Shown here piece by piece: positions 22,666 to 31,492 of a DNA stretch of 64,000 bases (within the stretch, counting starts at the first letter, position 1; the number at the start of each line of letters is the position of its first letter). This stretch comes from Streptomyces sp. PCS3-D2. Lineage in GTDB: Bacteria; Actinomycetota; Actinomycetes; Streptomycetales; Streptomycetaceae. The translations under genes and the position numbers were made by a program. The notes under the pieces are model-generated. The model saw nothing but the letters and a program-made list of their open reading frames with translations, had not been told where the DNA came from and did not search any database. The stretch covers positions 6,292,501-6,356,500 of the forward strand of contig NZ_CP097800.1 of NCBI RefSeq assembly GCF_000612545.2, read 5' to 3'.

Positions 22666-24141
22666 GTGAGCGAACAGCCCCGTCAGCCCCGCCGCAGGCC
22701 CGCCCCCGCAGGAGCGGGCGGCAAGCAGGCCAAGCCCTACCGCCGGCCCCAGAAGGACCCCGTCCGGATGCTGGCCTTCGAGGTCCTGCGGGCGGTGGAC
22801 GAACGCGACGCCTACGCGAACCTCGTGCTGCCGCCGCTCCTCAGGAAGGCCCGCCAGGACGAGGCGTTCCAGGCGCGCGACGCGGCGCTGGCCACCGAGC
22901 TGGTGTACGGGACGCTGCGCCGCCAGGGCACCTACGACGCGGTCATCAGGGCCTGCATCGACCGCCCGCTGCGCGAGGTCGACCCGCCGGTGCTGGACGT
23001 CCTCTCCCTCGGCGCGCACCAGCTGCTCGGCACCCGGATCCCCACCCACGCCGCCGTCTCGGCGAGCGTGGAGCTGGCCCGGGTGGTGCTCGGGGACGGA
23101 CGCGCCAAGTTCGTCAACGCCGTGCTGCGGAAGATCGCCGCGCACGACCTGGACGGCTGGCTGGAGCGGGTCGCGCCGCCGTACGAGGACGACGCCGAGG
23201 AGCACCTCGCCATCTACCACTCGCACCCCAGGTGGGTCGTCAGCGCCCTGTGGGACGCGCTGGGGGGCGGGCGCGCCGGGATCGAGGACCTGCTGGAGGC
23301 CGACAACGAGCGGCCCGAGGTCACGCTGGTGGCCCGGCCCGGCCGGTCCACGCCCCAGGAGCTGCTGGCGGCGGTCGGCGAGGAGTCGGCGCTCCCCGGG
23401 CGCTGGTCGCCGTACGCCGTGCGGATGGCCGAGGGAGGTGAGCCGGGCGCGCTGGAGGCGGTGCGCGAGGGCCGCGCCGGCGTCCAGGACGAGGGCAGCC
23501 AGTTGGTGGCGATGGCCCTGGCGGCCGTGCCCGTCGAGGGCCGTGACGAGCGCTGGCTGGACGGCTGCGCCGGGCCGGGCGGCAAGGCGGCTCTGCTCGG
23601 CGCGCTCGCGGCCGAGCGCGGGGCGTTCCTGCTGGCTTCCGAGAAGCAGCCGCACCGGGCCCGGCTGGTGGAGCGGGCTCTCTCCGGCAACCCGGGCCCG
23701 TACCAGGTCATCACGGCGGACGGCACCCGTCCGGCGTGGCTGCCGGGCTCCTTCGACCGCGTCCTGATGGACGTGCCGTGCTCCGGCCTGGGTGCCCTGC
23801 GCCGCCGCCCGGAGGCCCGCTGGCGGCGACGCCCGGAGGACCTGGAGGGCTTCGCCCCGCTGCAGCGCGGGCTGCTGCGGCAGGCGCTGTCGGCGGTGCG
23901 GGTCGGCGGGGTCGTCGGTTACGCGACGTGCTCGCCGCATTTGGCGGAGACCCGGGTCGTGGTGGACGACGTCCTCAAGGGCCGCGGCGCCGGCAACGCC
24001 CCGGTGTCCGCCGAACTCGTCGACGCCAGGCCCTTCATGGCCGGTGTCCCCGGCCTCGGCGACGGCCCGGACGTCCAGCTGTGGCCGCACCTGCACGGGA
24101 CGGACGCGATGTACCTGGCCCTGCTGAGGCGTACGGCGTAG
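22666..24141 (+). CDS. rsmB: 16S rRNA m5C967 methyltransferase (RsmB/Sun family)
   Basis: This 491-residue protein has a basic N-terminal tail (about 1-40), a NusB-like RNA-binding domain (about 45-190) and a C-terminal SAM methyltransferase domain. SAM site: DGCAGPGGKAALL. Both family cysteines are present, in DVPCSGLG and GYATCSPH; the second forms the covalent cytosine adduct. GTG 22666 is in frame with the whole protein and follows a short leader. The usual fmt-rsmB-rpe order is kept. Confidence 0.94.
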   Translation: MSEQPRQPRRRPAPAGAGGKQAKPYRRPQKDPVRMLAFEVLRAVDERDAYANLVLPPLLRKARQDEAFQARDAALATELVYGTLRRQGTYDAVIRACIDRPLREVDPPVLDVLSLGAHQLLGTRIPTHAAVSASVELARVVLGDGRAKFVNAVLRKIAAHDLDGWLERVAPPYEDDAEEHLAIYHSHPRWVVSALWDALGGGRAGIEDLLEADNERPEVTLVARPGRSTPQELLAAVGEESALPGRWSPYAVRMAEGGEPGALEAVREGRAGVQDEGSQLVAMALAAVPVEGRDERWLDGCAGPGGKAALLGALAAERGAFLLASEKQPHRARLVERALSGNPGPYQVITADGTRPAWLPGSFDRVLMDVPCSGLGALRRRPEARWRRRPEDLEGFAPLQRGLLRQALSAVRVGGVVGYATCSPHLAETRVVVDDVLKGRGAGNAPVSAELVDARPFMAGVPGLGDGPDVQLWPHLHGTDAMYLALLRRTA

Positions 24142-24552
24142 TTCTCCCGCGGATCAGAGCCGACCCGGGTCGAACCGGACGGCCGCATCCACTGCGGGCC
24201 GGGGCGTCCTTCCCGCTGAGCGGGTCCGACCGGGCCGAGGAGATCGTCCACCGGGCGGTGGACGGCATGGCGCCCCGGCCGATGCCGACGCGTGAGGGCC
24301 TCTCGCTCTTCGGGGTGGCCCGCCACCCCGAAGAACGCACGGTCGCACAGGTCGCGGCATCGGCCACCGGGGCCGTGCCGTTCGGGGTGACCACGCGGGC
24401 CGGTGCTCCGGCGTCCGCGGAGGCGGGACCGTGCCGAAGTTGATCCATAAGCAGAATTCACATATTCTTGATCATTGCTTTAGCGTTGCTGCGGAAATCC
24501 TGACGTGCGGGGCCATGGCCGGAACCGGCCGCAGGCATGGCAGGCTTGGGGC
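24142..24552. other. 411-nt gap before rpe with possible gene remnant and an AT-rich patch
   Basis: From about 24222 to 24443 one plus frame stays open and has codon-like composition, encoding a segment with RAEEIVHRAVDGM and GLSLFGVARHPEERT. Starting at ATG 24267 it would give 58 residues. There is no ribosome site and no family match I recognise, so it may be a remnant. At 24437-24490 the DNA becomes strikingly AT-rich, including GAATTCACATATTCTTGATC, just upstream of rpe; this could be a promoter or protein-binding region. Confidence 0.35.
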
Positions 24553-25239
24553 ATGGCCGCTCAGATTTATCCCAGCATCCTGTCCGCCGACTTCGCCCGT
24601 CTCGCCGAGGAGGCGAAGGCCGTCGAGGGGGCCGACTGGCTGCACGTCGACGTCATGGACAACCACTTCGTCCCCAACCTCACCCTCGGCATGCCGGTCG
24701 TGGAGTCCTTGAGCCGTGCCACGGACATCCCGCTGGACCTGCACCTGATGATCGAGAACCCGGACCGCTGGGCCCCGCAGTACGTGGAGGCGGGCGCGGG
24801 GTCGGTCACCTTCCACGCCGAGGCCGCGGCGGCGCCCGTACGCCTCGCGCGGGAGATCCGGGCCAAGGGGGCGCGGGCCTCCATGGCCCTCAAGCCCGCG
24901 ACGCCGATCGAGCAGTACGAGGACATCCTCCCCGAGCTCGACATGCTGCTGATCATGACGGTCGAGCCGGGCTTCGGCGGCCAGCCCTTTCTCGACATCA
25001 TGCTGCCCAAGATCCGCCGTACCCGGGAGCTGATCGCCAAGCACGGTCTGGAGCTGTGGCTCCAGGTCGACGGCGGGGTGTCGGCCTCGACCATCGAGCG
25101 CTGTGCCGAAGCCGGCGCGGACGTCTTCGTCGCGGGCAGCGCGGTCTACGGAGCGGTGGATCCGGCGGCCGCCGTCCGTACGCTGCGTGACCAGGCGGGT
25201 GCGGCGATCGCCGCGGCGCCGTGGGCGTGCGACCACTGA
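24553..25239 (+). CDS. rpe: Ribulose-phosphate 3-epimerase
   Basis: The 228-residue TIM-barrel enzyme interconverts ribulose 5-phosphate and xylulose 5-phosphate. Family motifs are [11 protein letters not shown], the metal/catalytic segment [30 protein letters not shown] and [10 protein letters not shown] 24553 gives the standard start. An AT-rich stretch lies 60-115 nt upstream. The SorC-type regulator gene follows 91 nt later. Confidence 0.96.
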   Translation: MAAQIYPSILSADFARLAEEAKAVEGADWLHVDVMDNHFVPNLTLGMPVVESLSRATDIPLDLHLMIENPDRWAPQYVEAGAGSVTFHAEAAAAPVRLAREIRAKGARASMALKPATPIEQYEDILPELDMLLIMTVEPGFGGQPFLDIMLPKIRRTRELIAKHGLELWLQVDGGVSASTIERCAEAGADVFVAGSAVYGAVDPAAAVRTLRDQAGAAIAAAPWACDH

Positions 25240-25330
25240 ACCAAGGGTTGATGAACAGCTCGGTGAACGGGAGCTGTCCAGGCTGATCAACGGCCGTCGG
25301 ATCTGACAGGATGAACGGCGAGTCGAGAGT

Positions 25331-26380
25331 GTGAACAGCAGTGAGGAGAGCGCGGTGTCTGCAATGTCGGCGGGACGGTCAGCCCTGCGGATGGGACCCG
25401 CGGAGCTGGTGCAGGCGGCGGCCATGGCCCGCCGCTTCTACCTGGAGGGCAAATCCAAGATTCAGATCGCCGAGGAGTTCGGCGTGAGCCGCTTCAAGGT
25501 GGCCCGGGTCCTGGAGACCGCCCTCGAACGCGACCTCGTACGGATCGAGATTCGGGTACCGGCCGAGCTCGACGCGGAGCGGTCGGACGCGCTCCGGGCC
25601 CGGTACGGCCTCCGGCACGCCGTCGTGGTGGAGTCGCCCGCCGACGCCACCGAGGACGCCCCGGACCCCGAGAACCTGGGCGCCGTCGCCGCGGACCTGC
25701 TGGGCGAACTGGTCAGTGAGGGAGACGTGCTGGGCCTCGCGTGGGGCCGGTCGACCATCCACATGGCCGCCTCCCTGCACCGCCTGCCGCAGTGCACCGT
25801 GGTCCAGCTGACCGGTGTGTACGACGCCGGGACCGCGGAGCGCGGTTCGGTCGAGGCCGTGCGCCGGGCCGCGCAGGTCTCGGGCGGGGACGCGCACCCG
25901 ATCTACGCGCCCATGCTGCTGCCCGACCCCGCGACGGCGGCGGCGCTGCGCAGCCAGACCGGGATCGCCCGCGCCTTCGACTACTTCGACAAGGTCACGG
26001 TCGCGGCCGTCTCCATCGGTTCGTGGGAGCCGGGCATCTCGACCGTCCACGACATGCTGACCGACGAGGAACGCGCCCACTACGCCTCGCTGGGTGTCGC
26101 CGCCGAAATGTCGGCCCACCTCTTCGACGCCGAGGGCCGGCGGGTCGGCCGGGACCTCGGCGAGCGGTGCATCACGGTCGAGGCGGACCGGCTGCGCCGG
26201 ATCCCGGAGGTGGTGGCGATCGCGGGCGGCCTGCGCAAGGCCTCCGCGATCGGCGCGGTGCTGAGATCAGGGCTGGTGACCAGCCTGGTCACGGACACCG
26301 CCGTCGCCGACTACCTGCTGACCGAGTCGGCTCCGGGGCTGCGGCCGGCGCTGGACCGGGCCGACCCCGACGACCTGTAG
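25331..26380 (+). CDS. SorC/DeoR-like sugar-responsive transcriptional regulator
   Basis: The 349-residue protein has an N-terminal helix-turn-helix (KSKIQIAEEFGVSRFKVARVL, about 40-62) and a C-terminal SorC-type sugar-phosphate-binding domain (about 85-340, including GLAWGRSTIHMA and IAGGLRKASAI). Such regulators respond to phosphorylated sugars. Placement after rpe suggests control of pentose-phosphate metabolism, but the effector is unknown. GTG 25331 is used; an in-frame ATG at 25364 also gives a good start and may be the real one. Confidence 0.88.
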   Translation: MNSSEESAVSAMSAGRSALRMGPAELVQAAAMARRFYLEGKSKIQIAEEFGVSRFKVARVLETALERDLVRIEIRVPAELDAERSDALRARYGLRHAVVVESPADATEDAPDPENLGAVAADLLGELVSEGDVLGLAWGRSTIHMAASLHRLPQCTVVQLTGVYDAGTAERGSVEAVRRAAQVSGGDAHPIYAPMLLPDPATAAALRSQTGIARAFDYFDKVTVAAVSIGSWEPGISTVHDMLTDEERAHYASLGVAAEMSAHLFDAEGRRVGRDLGERCITVEADRLRRIPEVVAIAGGLRKASAIGAVLRSGLVTSLVTDTAVADYLLTESAPGLRPALDRADPDDL

Positions 26381-26509
26381 GACGGCCCGTGAGGCGTCAC
26401 CGGCCACCGCGCGCGGACACCGTCGCGGGATGCCGGTGGTACGGATGGTGCCCGGATCGAGATCCGAAGTACCACCGCACGAAGGCTCGCCGGGCGCATA
26501 CTGATTCCG

Positions 26510-26731
26510 ATGACAAAGCCAGCAGCTCCTCGCCGCCATCTGCCGTCCAGCCCGTTCAAGGCCCCCGTGGAACAGCCCATCCGGCAGTTCAGCGTCGGCG
26601 ATCGGGTCACTCACGACGAGCACGGCCTCGGCCGTGTCGTCGGTATCGAGGAGGGGATCGCCGTTCTCGTCGACTTCGGTGCCGTCCAGAAGCGCATCCT
26701 GAGCCCCTACAGCAAGATGGCCGTGCTCTGA
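26510..26731 (+). CDS. Small CarD/Tudor-like protein
   Basis: The 73-residue product has a disordered basic head and a beta-rich core FSVGDRVTHDEHGLGRVVGIE, matching the N-terminal Tudor-like fold shared by CarD and related RNA-polymerase-binding domains. It lacks the CarD DNA-binding C-terminal domain. CATACT ends 7 nt before the ATG and no ribosome site is seen, so the mRNA may be leaderless. Function is unknown; interaction with RNA polymerase is an inference from the fold. Confidence 0.85.
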   Translation: MTKPAAPRRHLPSSPFKAPVEQPIRQFSVGDRVTHDEHGLGRVVGIEEGIAVLVDFGAVQKRILSPYSKMAVL

Positions 26732-26780
26732 CGCGACCGGGCGATTCGCGGGCGAATCGCATCTTTGACACGATCGCTGC

Positions 26781-27242
26781 ATGATCTTCCGGAACGTGCC
26801 CCGATGGCTGCTGCGTTCGCTGGGGGCGGTGTTCCTCTGTGCCGCGCTCGTCGCGACGGTGGGCTGTGGCGCCCAGAAGCCCGGCCCCGCCGTCGCGAGC
26901 GGCAGCACCGACCCCAGCGCGGCATCCACCGCCGCGCCCGATGCGGTTCCGGGCTGGGCGCGGGGGATGGCCGTCGTGCGCGCCGACGCGCTGCCCCGGC
27001 AGGCGGTGGACGTCCTCGCGCTCATCGACCGGGGCGGTCCGTACCCGTACCGGCAGGACGGTACCGTCTTCGGGAACTTCGAGAAGGTCCTGCCGCGCCA
27101 GAAGCGCGGCTACTACCACGAGTTCACGGTGCGCACGCCGGGGGAGCGGGACCGGGGGGCCCGGCGGATCGTGACGGGTGAGGGCGGGGAGTTCTACTAC
27201 ACGGACGACCACTACCAGACCTTCAAGGCGGTTCTCCGATGA
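26781..27242 (+). CDS. Exported RNase Sa/barnase-type guanyl-specific ribonuclease
   Basis: The 153-residue protein begins with a signal peptide (RWLLRSLGAVFLCAALVATVGC); Cys29 suggests a lipoprotein, though the lipobox is relaxed. A linker to ~60 precedes a complete RNase Sa-type domain: ALPRQAVDVLALID, YPYRQDGTVF, YYHEFTVRTPG, DDHYQTF. Catalytic residues expected from RNase Sa are present: Glu101, arginines at 125-129 and His144. The mature enzyme cleaves RNA after guanine. Its stop overlaps the start of a barstar-like gene, a classic toxin-inhibitor pair. Confidence 0.93.
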   Translation: MIFRNVPRWLLRSLGAVFLCAALVATVGCGAQKPGPAVASGSTDPSAASTAAPDAVPGWARGMAVVRADALPRQAVDVLALIDRGGPYPYRQDGTVFGNFEKVLPRQKRGYYHEFTVRTPGERDRGARRIVTGEGGEFYYTDDHYQTFKAVLR

Positions 27243-27691
27243 CCCTGCACCCACAGCCGCTCGCCCCGGCCCTCGCCGCCGCCGAGGCCGCGGGCCGGCC
27301 GACGGTACGGCTGGACCTGGACGGCGTACGGGACAAGTCCGGGCTCATGGCGCGGTGCGAGGAGGCCTTGCGGCTGCCGCGGTGGTTCGGCGGGAACTGG
27401 GACGCGCTCGCGGATGCGCTGCGCGATCTGTCCTGGCTGCCGGAGGCCGGGGCCGCGGGGCGACTGGTCGCCGTGACGTCGTGGCGCGGGTACGCCGGCG
27501 CGAGGCCTTCGGAGTGGGAGACGTTCGTGGACGTCCTGGAGGAAGCGGTGGACTTCTGGCGCGACCGGGGCTCGGGGGAGGGGAACTCCGGGCTCGCCGT
27601 GGTGCTGGACGAGTCGGAGCCGGAGAGCGGGCACCGGGGGGCTGCCGGGGCTCCGCCCCGGACGCCGCGCCCCGGGCGCCGGCGGGGCTGA
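27239..27691 (+). CDS. Barstar-like ribonuclease inhibitor
   Basis: The 150-residue protein contains the barstar fold in residues about 15-115: TVRLDLDGVRDKSGL, then LPRWFGGNWDALADALRDLSWL, the segment that blocks the RNase active site. The Pro/Arg-rich tail after ~125 is probably disordered. ATG 27239 overlaps the ribonuclease stop by 4 nt, so inhibitor and enzyme are made together. The inhibitor should protect the cytoplasm against unexported ribonuclease. Confidence 0.92.
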   Translation: MTLHPQPLAPALAAAEAAGRPTVRLDLDGVRDKSGLMARCEEALRLPRWFGGNWDALADALRDLSWLPEAGAAGRLVAVTSWRGYAGARPSEWETFVDVLEEAVDFWRDRGSGEGNSGLAVVLDESEPESGHRGAAGAPPRTPRPGRRRG

Positions 27692-27719
27692 CGGGGCGGG
27701 CCGGAGGGGAGCGCGGCGA

Positions 27720-27744
27720 ACCGGGTGGCCCCGAGCCACCCGGT
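27720..27744. terminator. Terminator between barstar-like gene and globin gene (convergent)
   Basis: ACCGGGTGGC (27720-27729) pairs perfectly with 27735-27744 around loop CCCGA; flanking GCG and CGC can extend it across a bulge. It sits 10 nt from the globin stop and probably serves both strands. Confidence 0.7.
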
Positions 27745-27754
27745 CGCGTCGTCG

Positions 27755-28225
27755 TCAGTCCGTCTTCGGGATCCAGGGCGGAGTCTGGCCCCAGGACCAG
27801 ACCGGGATCTCGGCCGCGTCGACCGGCGGGGGGTTGGGGCCCGAGTAGATCAGGGCCATGCGGGTGCCCCACTCGATGTAGTAGGCGAACACCCCACGGA
27901 ACTCGGGGTCCGCCGGGAGGCCCACCTCGTCGGCGGTGTCCATGAGCAGGTCCACCCACCGGCGGCGCTGCTCCTCGGTGATCGCCCGGCCGAGGTGCTT
28001 GGTGGCCATGTGCTGGTGGCCGCCGTGCCGGGCGGTGTAGTCGGCCGGCCCGCCGAAGACCTCCGACAGCCAGACCGCGACGTGCTGGGGGTGCTCCGAG
28101 TCCATGCCGGCGAAGACCGGGGCAAGGATCTCGTCCTGGAGGGCGTGGGCGTAGAAGGCGTCCGTGAGGCGGTTCATCGCCTCCGCCCCGCCCATCCACT
28201 CGTAGATGGTGGGTGTGGTGCTCAT
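27755..28225 (-). CDS. Group II truncated globin
   Basis: The 156-residue heme protein has the 2-over-2 globin landmarks: Tyr25 (B10), the proximal His77 in MATKHLGR and Trp90 (G8) in RRRWVDLL, which together define group II. Such globins bind O2, NO or peroxides. ATG 28225 overlaps the stop of the upstream ABM-domain gene by 4 nt, the same pairing seen for mycobacterial GlbO-type globins with small monooxygenase-like partners. The exact role is not deducible. Confidence 0.93.
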   Translation of the reverse strand: MSTTPTIYEWMGGAEAMNRLTDAFYAHALQDEILAPVFAGMDSEHPQHVAVWLSEVFGGPADYTARHGGHQHMATKHLGRAITEEQRRRWVDLLMDTADEVGLPADPEFRGVFAYYIEWGTRMALIYSGPNPPPVDAAEIPVWSWGQTPPWIPKTD

Positions 28226-28551
28226 CGCTGTCCGGCGCCCTTCCCGGTGCCCACGACGCCCGTCACGAGGTAGTGCTGCATCTCCTCGATGGCCGCCACG
28301 TACGGACGGATCGCGGCGAAGAAGGCCGGGAAGTGCTCTCCCTTGCGGAACCCGCCCAGGTGGTCCTCGATGGAGGTCCAGCGGATCCGGAGGATGTAGC
28401 GCTCCTTCTCCTCCTCGCATCGGGCCAGTTCGTAGTCGAGGCACTCGGGCGAGGCGGCCAGGGACTCGGCCGCCCGGGCGTACGCGTCCTCGAAGGCCTG
28501 CTGGTCGTCCAATGCGATCCGGTAGCGGATGTATTCGACGGTGGTCGTCAT
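28222..28551 (-). CDS. ABM (antibiotic biosynthesis monooxygenase)-like protein
   Basis: The 109-residue protein has the dimeric ferredoxin-like ABM fold: VEYIRYRIALDDQQAFEDAY, then CLDYELARCEEEKERYILRIRWTS split over two strands. Members are cofactor-free monooxygenases or heme-degrading enzymes. Overlap with the globin gene indicates joint synthesis, so a redox or heme-related partnership is plausible. Confidence 0.88.
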   Translation of the reverse strand: MTTTVEYIRYRIALDDQQAFEDAYARAAESLAASPECLDYELARCEEEKERYILRIRWTSIEDHLGGFRKGEHFPAFFAAIRPYVAAIEEMQHYLVTGVVGTGKGAGQR

Positions 28552-28623
28552 GGTGCGTACCTCTCCCTGGGTGTAGGTCTCGGCCAGCCTTACGCGATCA
28601 CACGGCGCCGTGGGGCGGATTCG

Positions 28624-29133
28624 TCATTCGGACCCGGACTTCATGGAGTCGGTCGGCCCGGTGACGTCGGGCCCCTGCGCGCGGACCCGGCCGACCTGGT
28701 CGAGGGAGTCGCGCAGCTCCGTCAGCCAGCTGTCGGTGTTGCGCCCGACGAGGCGGACGCACCAGGCCAGCGCGTCGGCCCGGCTGCGGGCCACGCCGCC
28801 GGCGACCAGGGTGTCGAGGACCTGGCGCTCGGACTGGCGCAGCCGGGTCATGACGGGCACGGCGAGGTGGGTGAAGAGGGTCGTCTCGTCACCCACCCGG
28901 ACGCCCCAGGCGACCTTGCGGCGGTAGAGCTCCTCGGCCTCGCGGGCCACTTCCATGCGCTGTTCGCGGGTGCGTTCGCGGAACTCCCGGACCGACTCGG
29001 CCGCCGGTATGACGCCGACGACCGTGATCTCCTCACGGTCGGCGGTGACCGGGTCGAGGGACTCGTAGACGTCCACCGGCAGGCGCTCGGCGAACCACGC
29101 GCGGAGCTGTTCGCTCTGTTCGGCAGTAATCAT
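28624..29133 (-). CDS. Conserved hypothetical protein
   Basis: The 169-residue protein has no signal peptide, membrane helix or catalytic motif I recognise. It begins MITAEQSEQLRAWFAERLP and has a long helical middle (EFRERTREQRMEVAREAEELYRR in two parts). A further helical segment (SRADALAWCVRLVGRN) follows. Codon use is normal for the neighbourhood. It lies 72 nt upstream of the ABM/globin pair on the same strand. Confidence 0.8.
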   Translation of the reverse strand: MITAEQSEQLRAWFAERLPVDVYESLDPVTADREEITVVGVIPAAESVREFRERTREQRMEVAREAEELYRRKVAWGVRVGDETTLFTHLAVPVMTRLRQSERQVLDTLVAGGVARSRADALAWCVRLVGRNTDSWLTELRDSLDQVGRVRAQGPDVTGPTDSMKSGSE

Positions 29134-29206
29134 GTAATCAACGTTGCATCCGCTGTGCCCTTGATCACAAGGGCACAGCGTTCGCTCTCAGCCCACCCGG
29201 CCCGTC

Positions 29207-30934
29207 TCAGCCCATCGAGCGGTAGCGGTGGATCAGAGAGACCGCCATGGCCCCCTCGCCCACACCCGAAGCCACCCGCTTGACCGAATGGGCGCGGACG
29301 TCGCCCGCAGCGAAGACCCCGGGCACGCTCGTCTCCAGCGGGTAGGGCGCACGTTCCAGGCTCCATTCGGCCGGGAGCTCGCCGCCGTTCGCGATCAGGT
29401 CCGAACCGGTCAGGACGAAGCCGTACTCGTCCCGCTCGACCACGCCGGCGAGCCAGTCGGTGTGCGGGCGGGCCCCGATGAAGGTGAACATGAAGCGCGC
29501 CGGGACCTCGGTGTCCCGGCCGGTCTCCGCGTCGTGGAGGGTCAGCCGCTCCAGGTGCTCCTCGCCGTCCAGCCGGACGACCGTGGTACGCACCCTGACC
29601 TCGATGTTCGGGGTGCGTTCGATCTCGTCGACCAGGTAGCGGGACATGCTCGCGTCCAAGGAGGACGCGCGGACCAGGATCGTCACCCGGGCGGCGTACT
29701 TGGCGAAGTGCACGGCGGCCTGCCCCGCCGAGTTGGCCCCACCGACGATGAACACGTGCTGCGAGATGCAGGCCGAGCTCTCCGTGGTCGCCGCGCCGTA
29801 GTAGAGGCCGGCCCCTTCGAAGCGCTCGGCTCCGGGGGCGTCGAGGCGGTTGTACGAGACCCCGGTCGCGAGCAGGACCGTCTCGGCGGAGATCTCCGTG
29901 CCGTCGGCGAGGGTGAGGATCTTCGCCGGGTCGTCGCGGGTCAGCGAGACCACCTCCACCGGGTGCAGGATCTCGGCGCCGAACCGGGAGGCCTGGATGG
30001 TCGCCCGACGGGTCAGGTCGCCGCCCGAGAGGCCCGAGGGGAAGCCCAGGTAGTTCTCGATCAGGCTGGAGGTGCCGGCCTGGCCGCCCGGGGCACGGGA
30101 GTCCAGCATCAGCGTGGACAGGCCCTCGGAGGCCGCGTAGACACCGGCCGCCAGGCCCGCCGGGCCCGCGCCGACGATGACGCACTCGTAGTGCGGGCGC
30201 GAGGCGGTGGTGGCCAGTCCGAGGTGCCGGGCGAGCTGCGTGTCGGTCGGTGCCGTGAGCACCGCGCCGTCCGGGAAGCGGACCAGCGGCAGGGCGCCGT
30301 CCGGCTGGGCGGCGATCAGGGTCAGCGCCTCGGGGTCCCGTTCGACGTTGAGGAAGCGGAACGGCTGGCCGTTGCGGGTGAAGAAGTCCCGTACGGCGTG
30401 GGTGCCCGGGGAGACCAGGTGACCGGCGACGATGATCCCGTCGTAGGCCGGACGGTAGGTCGCCAGCCAGTCCGAGAGCAGGTCGTCCAGGACGGGGAAG
30501 AGCCGCTCGTGCGGCGGGTCCCACGGCTTGAGCAGGTAGTAGTCCAGCCGGACCCGGTTGATCGCGGTGATCGCCGCGTCGGTCTCGGCGTACGCGGTCA
30601 GCAGCACCCGGCGGGCGTCGGGGAAGCGGCTGACCGCCTCCAGCAGGAACTCGACGCCGGTCACGTCCGGCATGCGCTGGTCCACGAGGAACAGCGCCGG
30701 GTCATGGCCCCGCTCGTCGAGGGAGTCGAGGATCTTCAGGGCGTCGGCGGCCGAGGAGGCGCCGAGCACCCGGTAGCGGTCGCCGTAGGCGCTGCGCAGG
30801 TCGCGGCGTACGGCGCGCAGCACCTGCGGGTCGTCGTCGACCGCCAGTATCACCGGCTTACGGCTCTCCGCGCGCTCGGCGGTGGCGGCCGGCGACGGGG
30901 CGGGCGCGGGGGAGCTCTCCCGGGCCGCACTCAT
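29207..30934 (-). CDS. Receiver / glutaredoxin-like / thioredoxin-reductase-like fusion without CxxC
   Basis: The 575-residue protein joins three modules. Residues 27-140 are a complete receiver domain with Asp85 as phosphate acceptor, Thr113 and Lys136. Residues ~163-240 resemble glutaredoxin (DFFTRNGQPFRF, LPLVRFPDGAVL) but SPGT stands where CxxC is expected. From ~250 is a flavin reductase: FAD site VGAGPAGLAAG and NADPH site VGGANSAGQA. The usual CATC redox pair before the NADPH site reads GAATTES. It can bind FAD and NADPH and be phosphorylated but cannot do standard disulfide chemistry. Its start overlaps the UBP zinc-finger gene. No kinase is adjacent. Confidence 0.93.
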   Translation of the reverse strand: MSAARESSPAPAPSPAATAERAESRKPVILAVDDDPQVLRAVRRDLRSAYGDRYRVLGASSAADALKILDSLDERGHDPALFLVDQRMPDVTGVEFLLEAVSRFPDARRVLLTAYAETDAAITAINRVRLDYYLLKPWDPPHERLFPVLDDLLSDWLATYRPAYDGIIVAGHLVSPGTHAVRDFFTRNGQPFRFLNVERDPEALTLIAAQPDGALPLVRFPDGAVLTAPTDTQLARHLGLATTASRPHYECVIVGAGPAGLAAGVYAASEGLSTLMLDSRAPGGQAGTSSLIENYLGFPSGLSGGDLTRRATIQASRFGAEILHPVEVVSLTRDDPAKILTLADGTEISAETVLLATGVSYNRLDAPGAERFEGAGLYYGAATTESSACISQHVFIVGGANSAGQAAVHFAKYAARVTILVRASSLDASMSRYLVDEIERTPNIEVRVRTTVVRLDGEEHLERLTLHDAETGRDTEVPARFMFTFIGARPHTDWLAGVVERDEYGFVLTGSDLIANGGELPAEWSLERAPYPLETSVPGVFAAGDVRAHSVKRVASGVGEGAMAVSLIHRYRSMG

Positions 30935-31203
30935 GCCGGGTCCAGCATCAGCTGGTCGGCGTAGCACCAGGCCCAGTCCTCGTTCGGCTCGTGGGAGGCC
31001 GCGATCGGGTGCTCGGTGGTCCGGTAGTGCCGGGTGGCGTGACGGTTCTTCGACGAGTCGCAGCACCCGACGTGTCCGCAGCTCAGGCACAGCCTCAGGT
31101 GCACCCACGTGTCGCCGGCGAGGAGGCACTCCTCACAGCCCACCGCGGTGGGCTTCACCGGACGTATCTGATCGATGTGTGTGCACAACAGGTCCATGGT
31201 CAT
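30931..31203 (-). CDS. UBP-type zinc-finger protein
   Basis: The 90-residue protein is almost entirely a zf-UBP domain: CEECLLAGDTW, LRLCLSCGHVGCCDSS, then HATRHYRTTEHP provide the Cys/His zinc ligands. Eukaryotic relatives bind ubiquitin C-termini; bacterial ones are of unknown function and often accompany thioredoxin-reductase-like proteins. ATG 31203 was chosen because AGGAG lies 12 nt upstream. It overlaps the downstream fusion gene by 4 nt. Confidence 0.88.
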   Translation of the reverse strand: MTMDLLCTHIDQIRPVKPTAVGCEECLLAGDTWVHLRLCLSCGHVGCCDSSKNRHATRHYRTTEHPIAASHEPNEDWAWCYADQLMLDPA

Positions 31204-31492
31204 CGTCGCCGTCCCTCTCCTGGTGCTCATGCTCGTTACAGCAACACGGCCCGCGCGCCCGCCATTCACGGCGCGTCCAGACCTTAGGGCGGGCCCGGCG
31301 GAATGGTTCACCGATTCGGCCGAAGTCACGTAGTCCTGCGGCTACTTCATGACGTCGGCGGACGACTTCCTGAGGTGCCCCGGCCGGCTGTACCGCTACC
31401 TCACGAAGTCGCATGCCAGCGCTTTGACGAAGGCTCGGGGCCCGGCCAGTGTGGGGGACGCCAACGACAACAGGCGGCGCCTGGAGGAATAC

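Noticed and set aside
31204-31492. Stress-sigma (GTTT-N14-16-GGGTAT) promoter for the whole island
   Set aside because: No GGGTAT-type -10 with a matching upstream element was found in this divergent region. The only good match is at 56016-56039.
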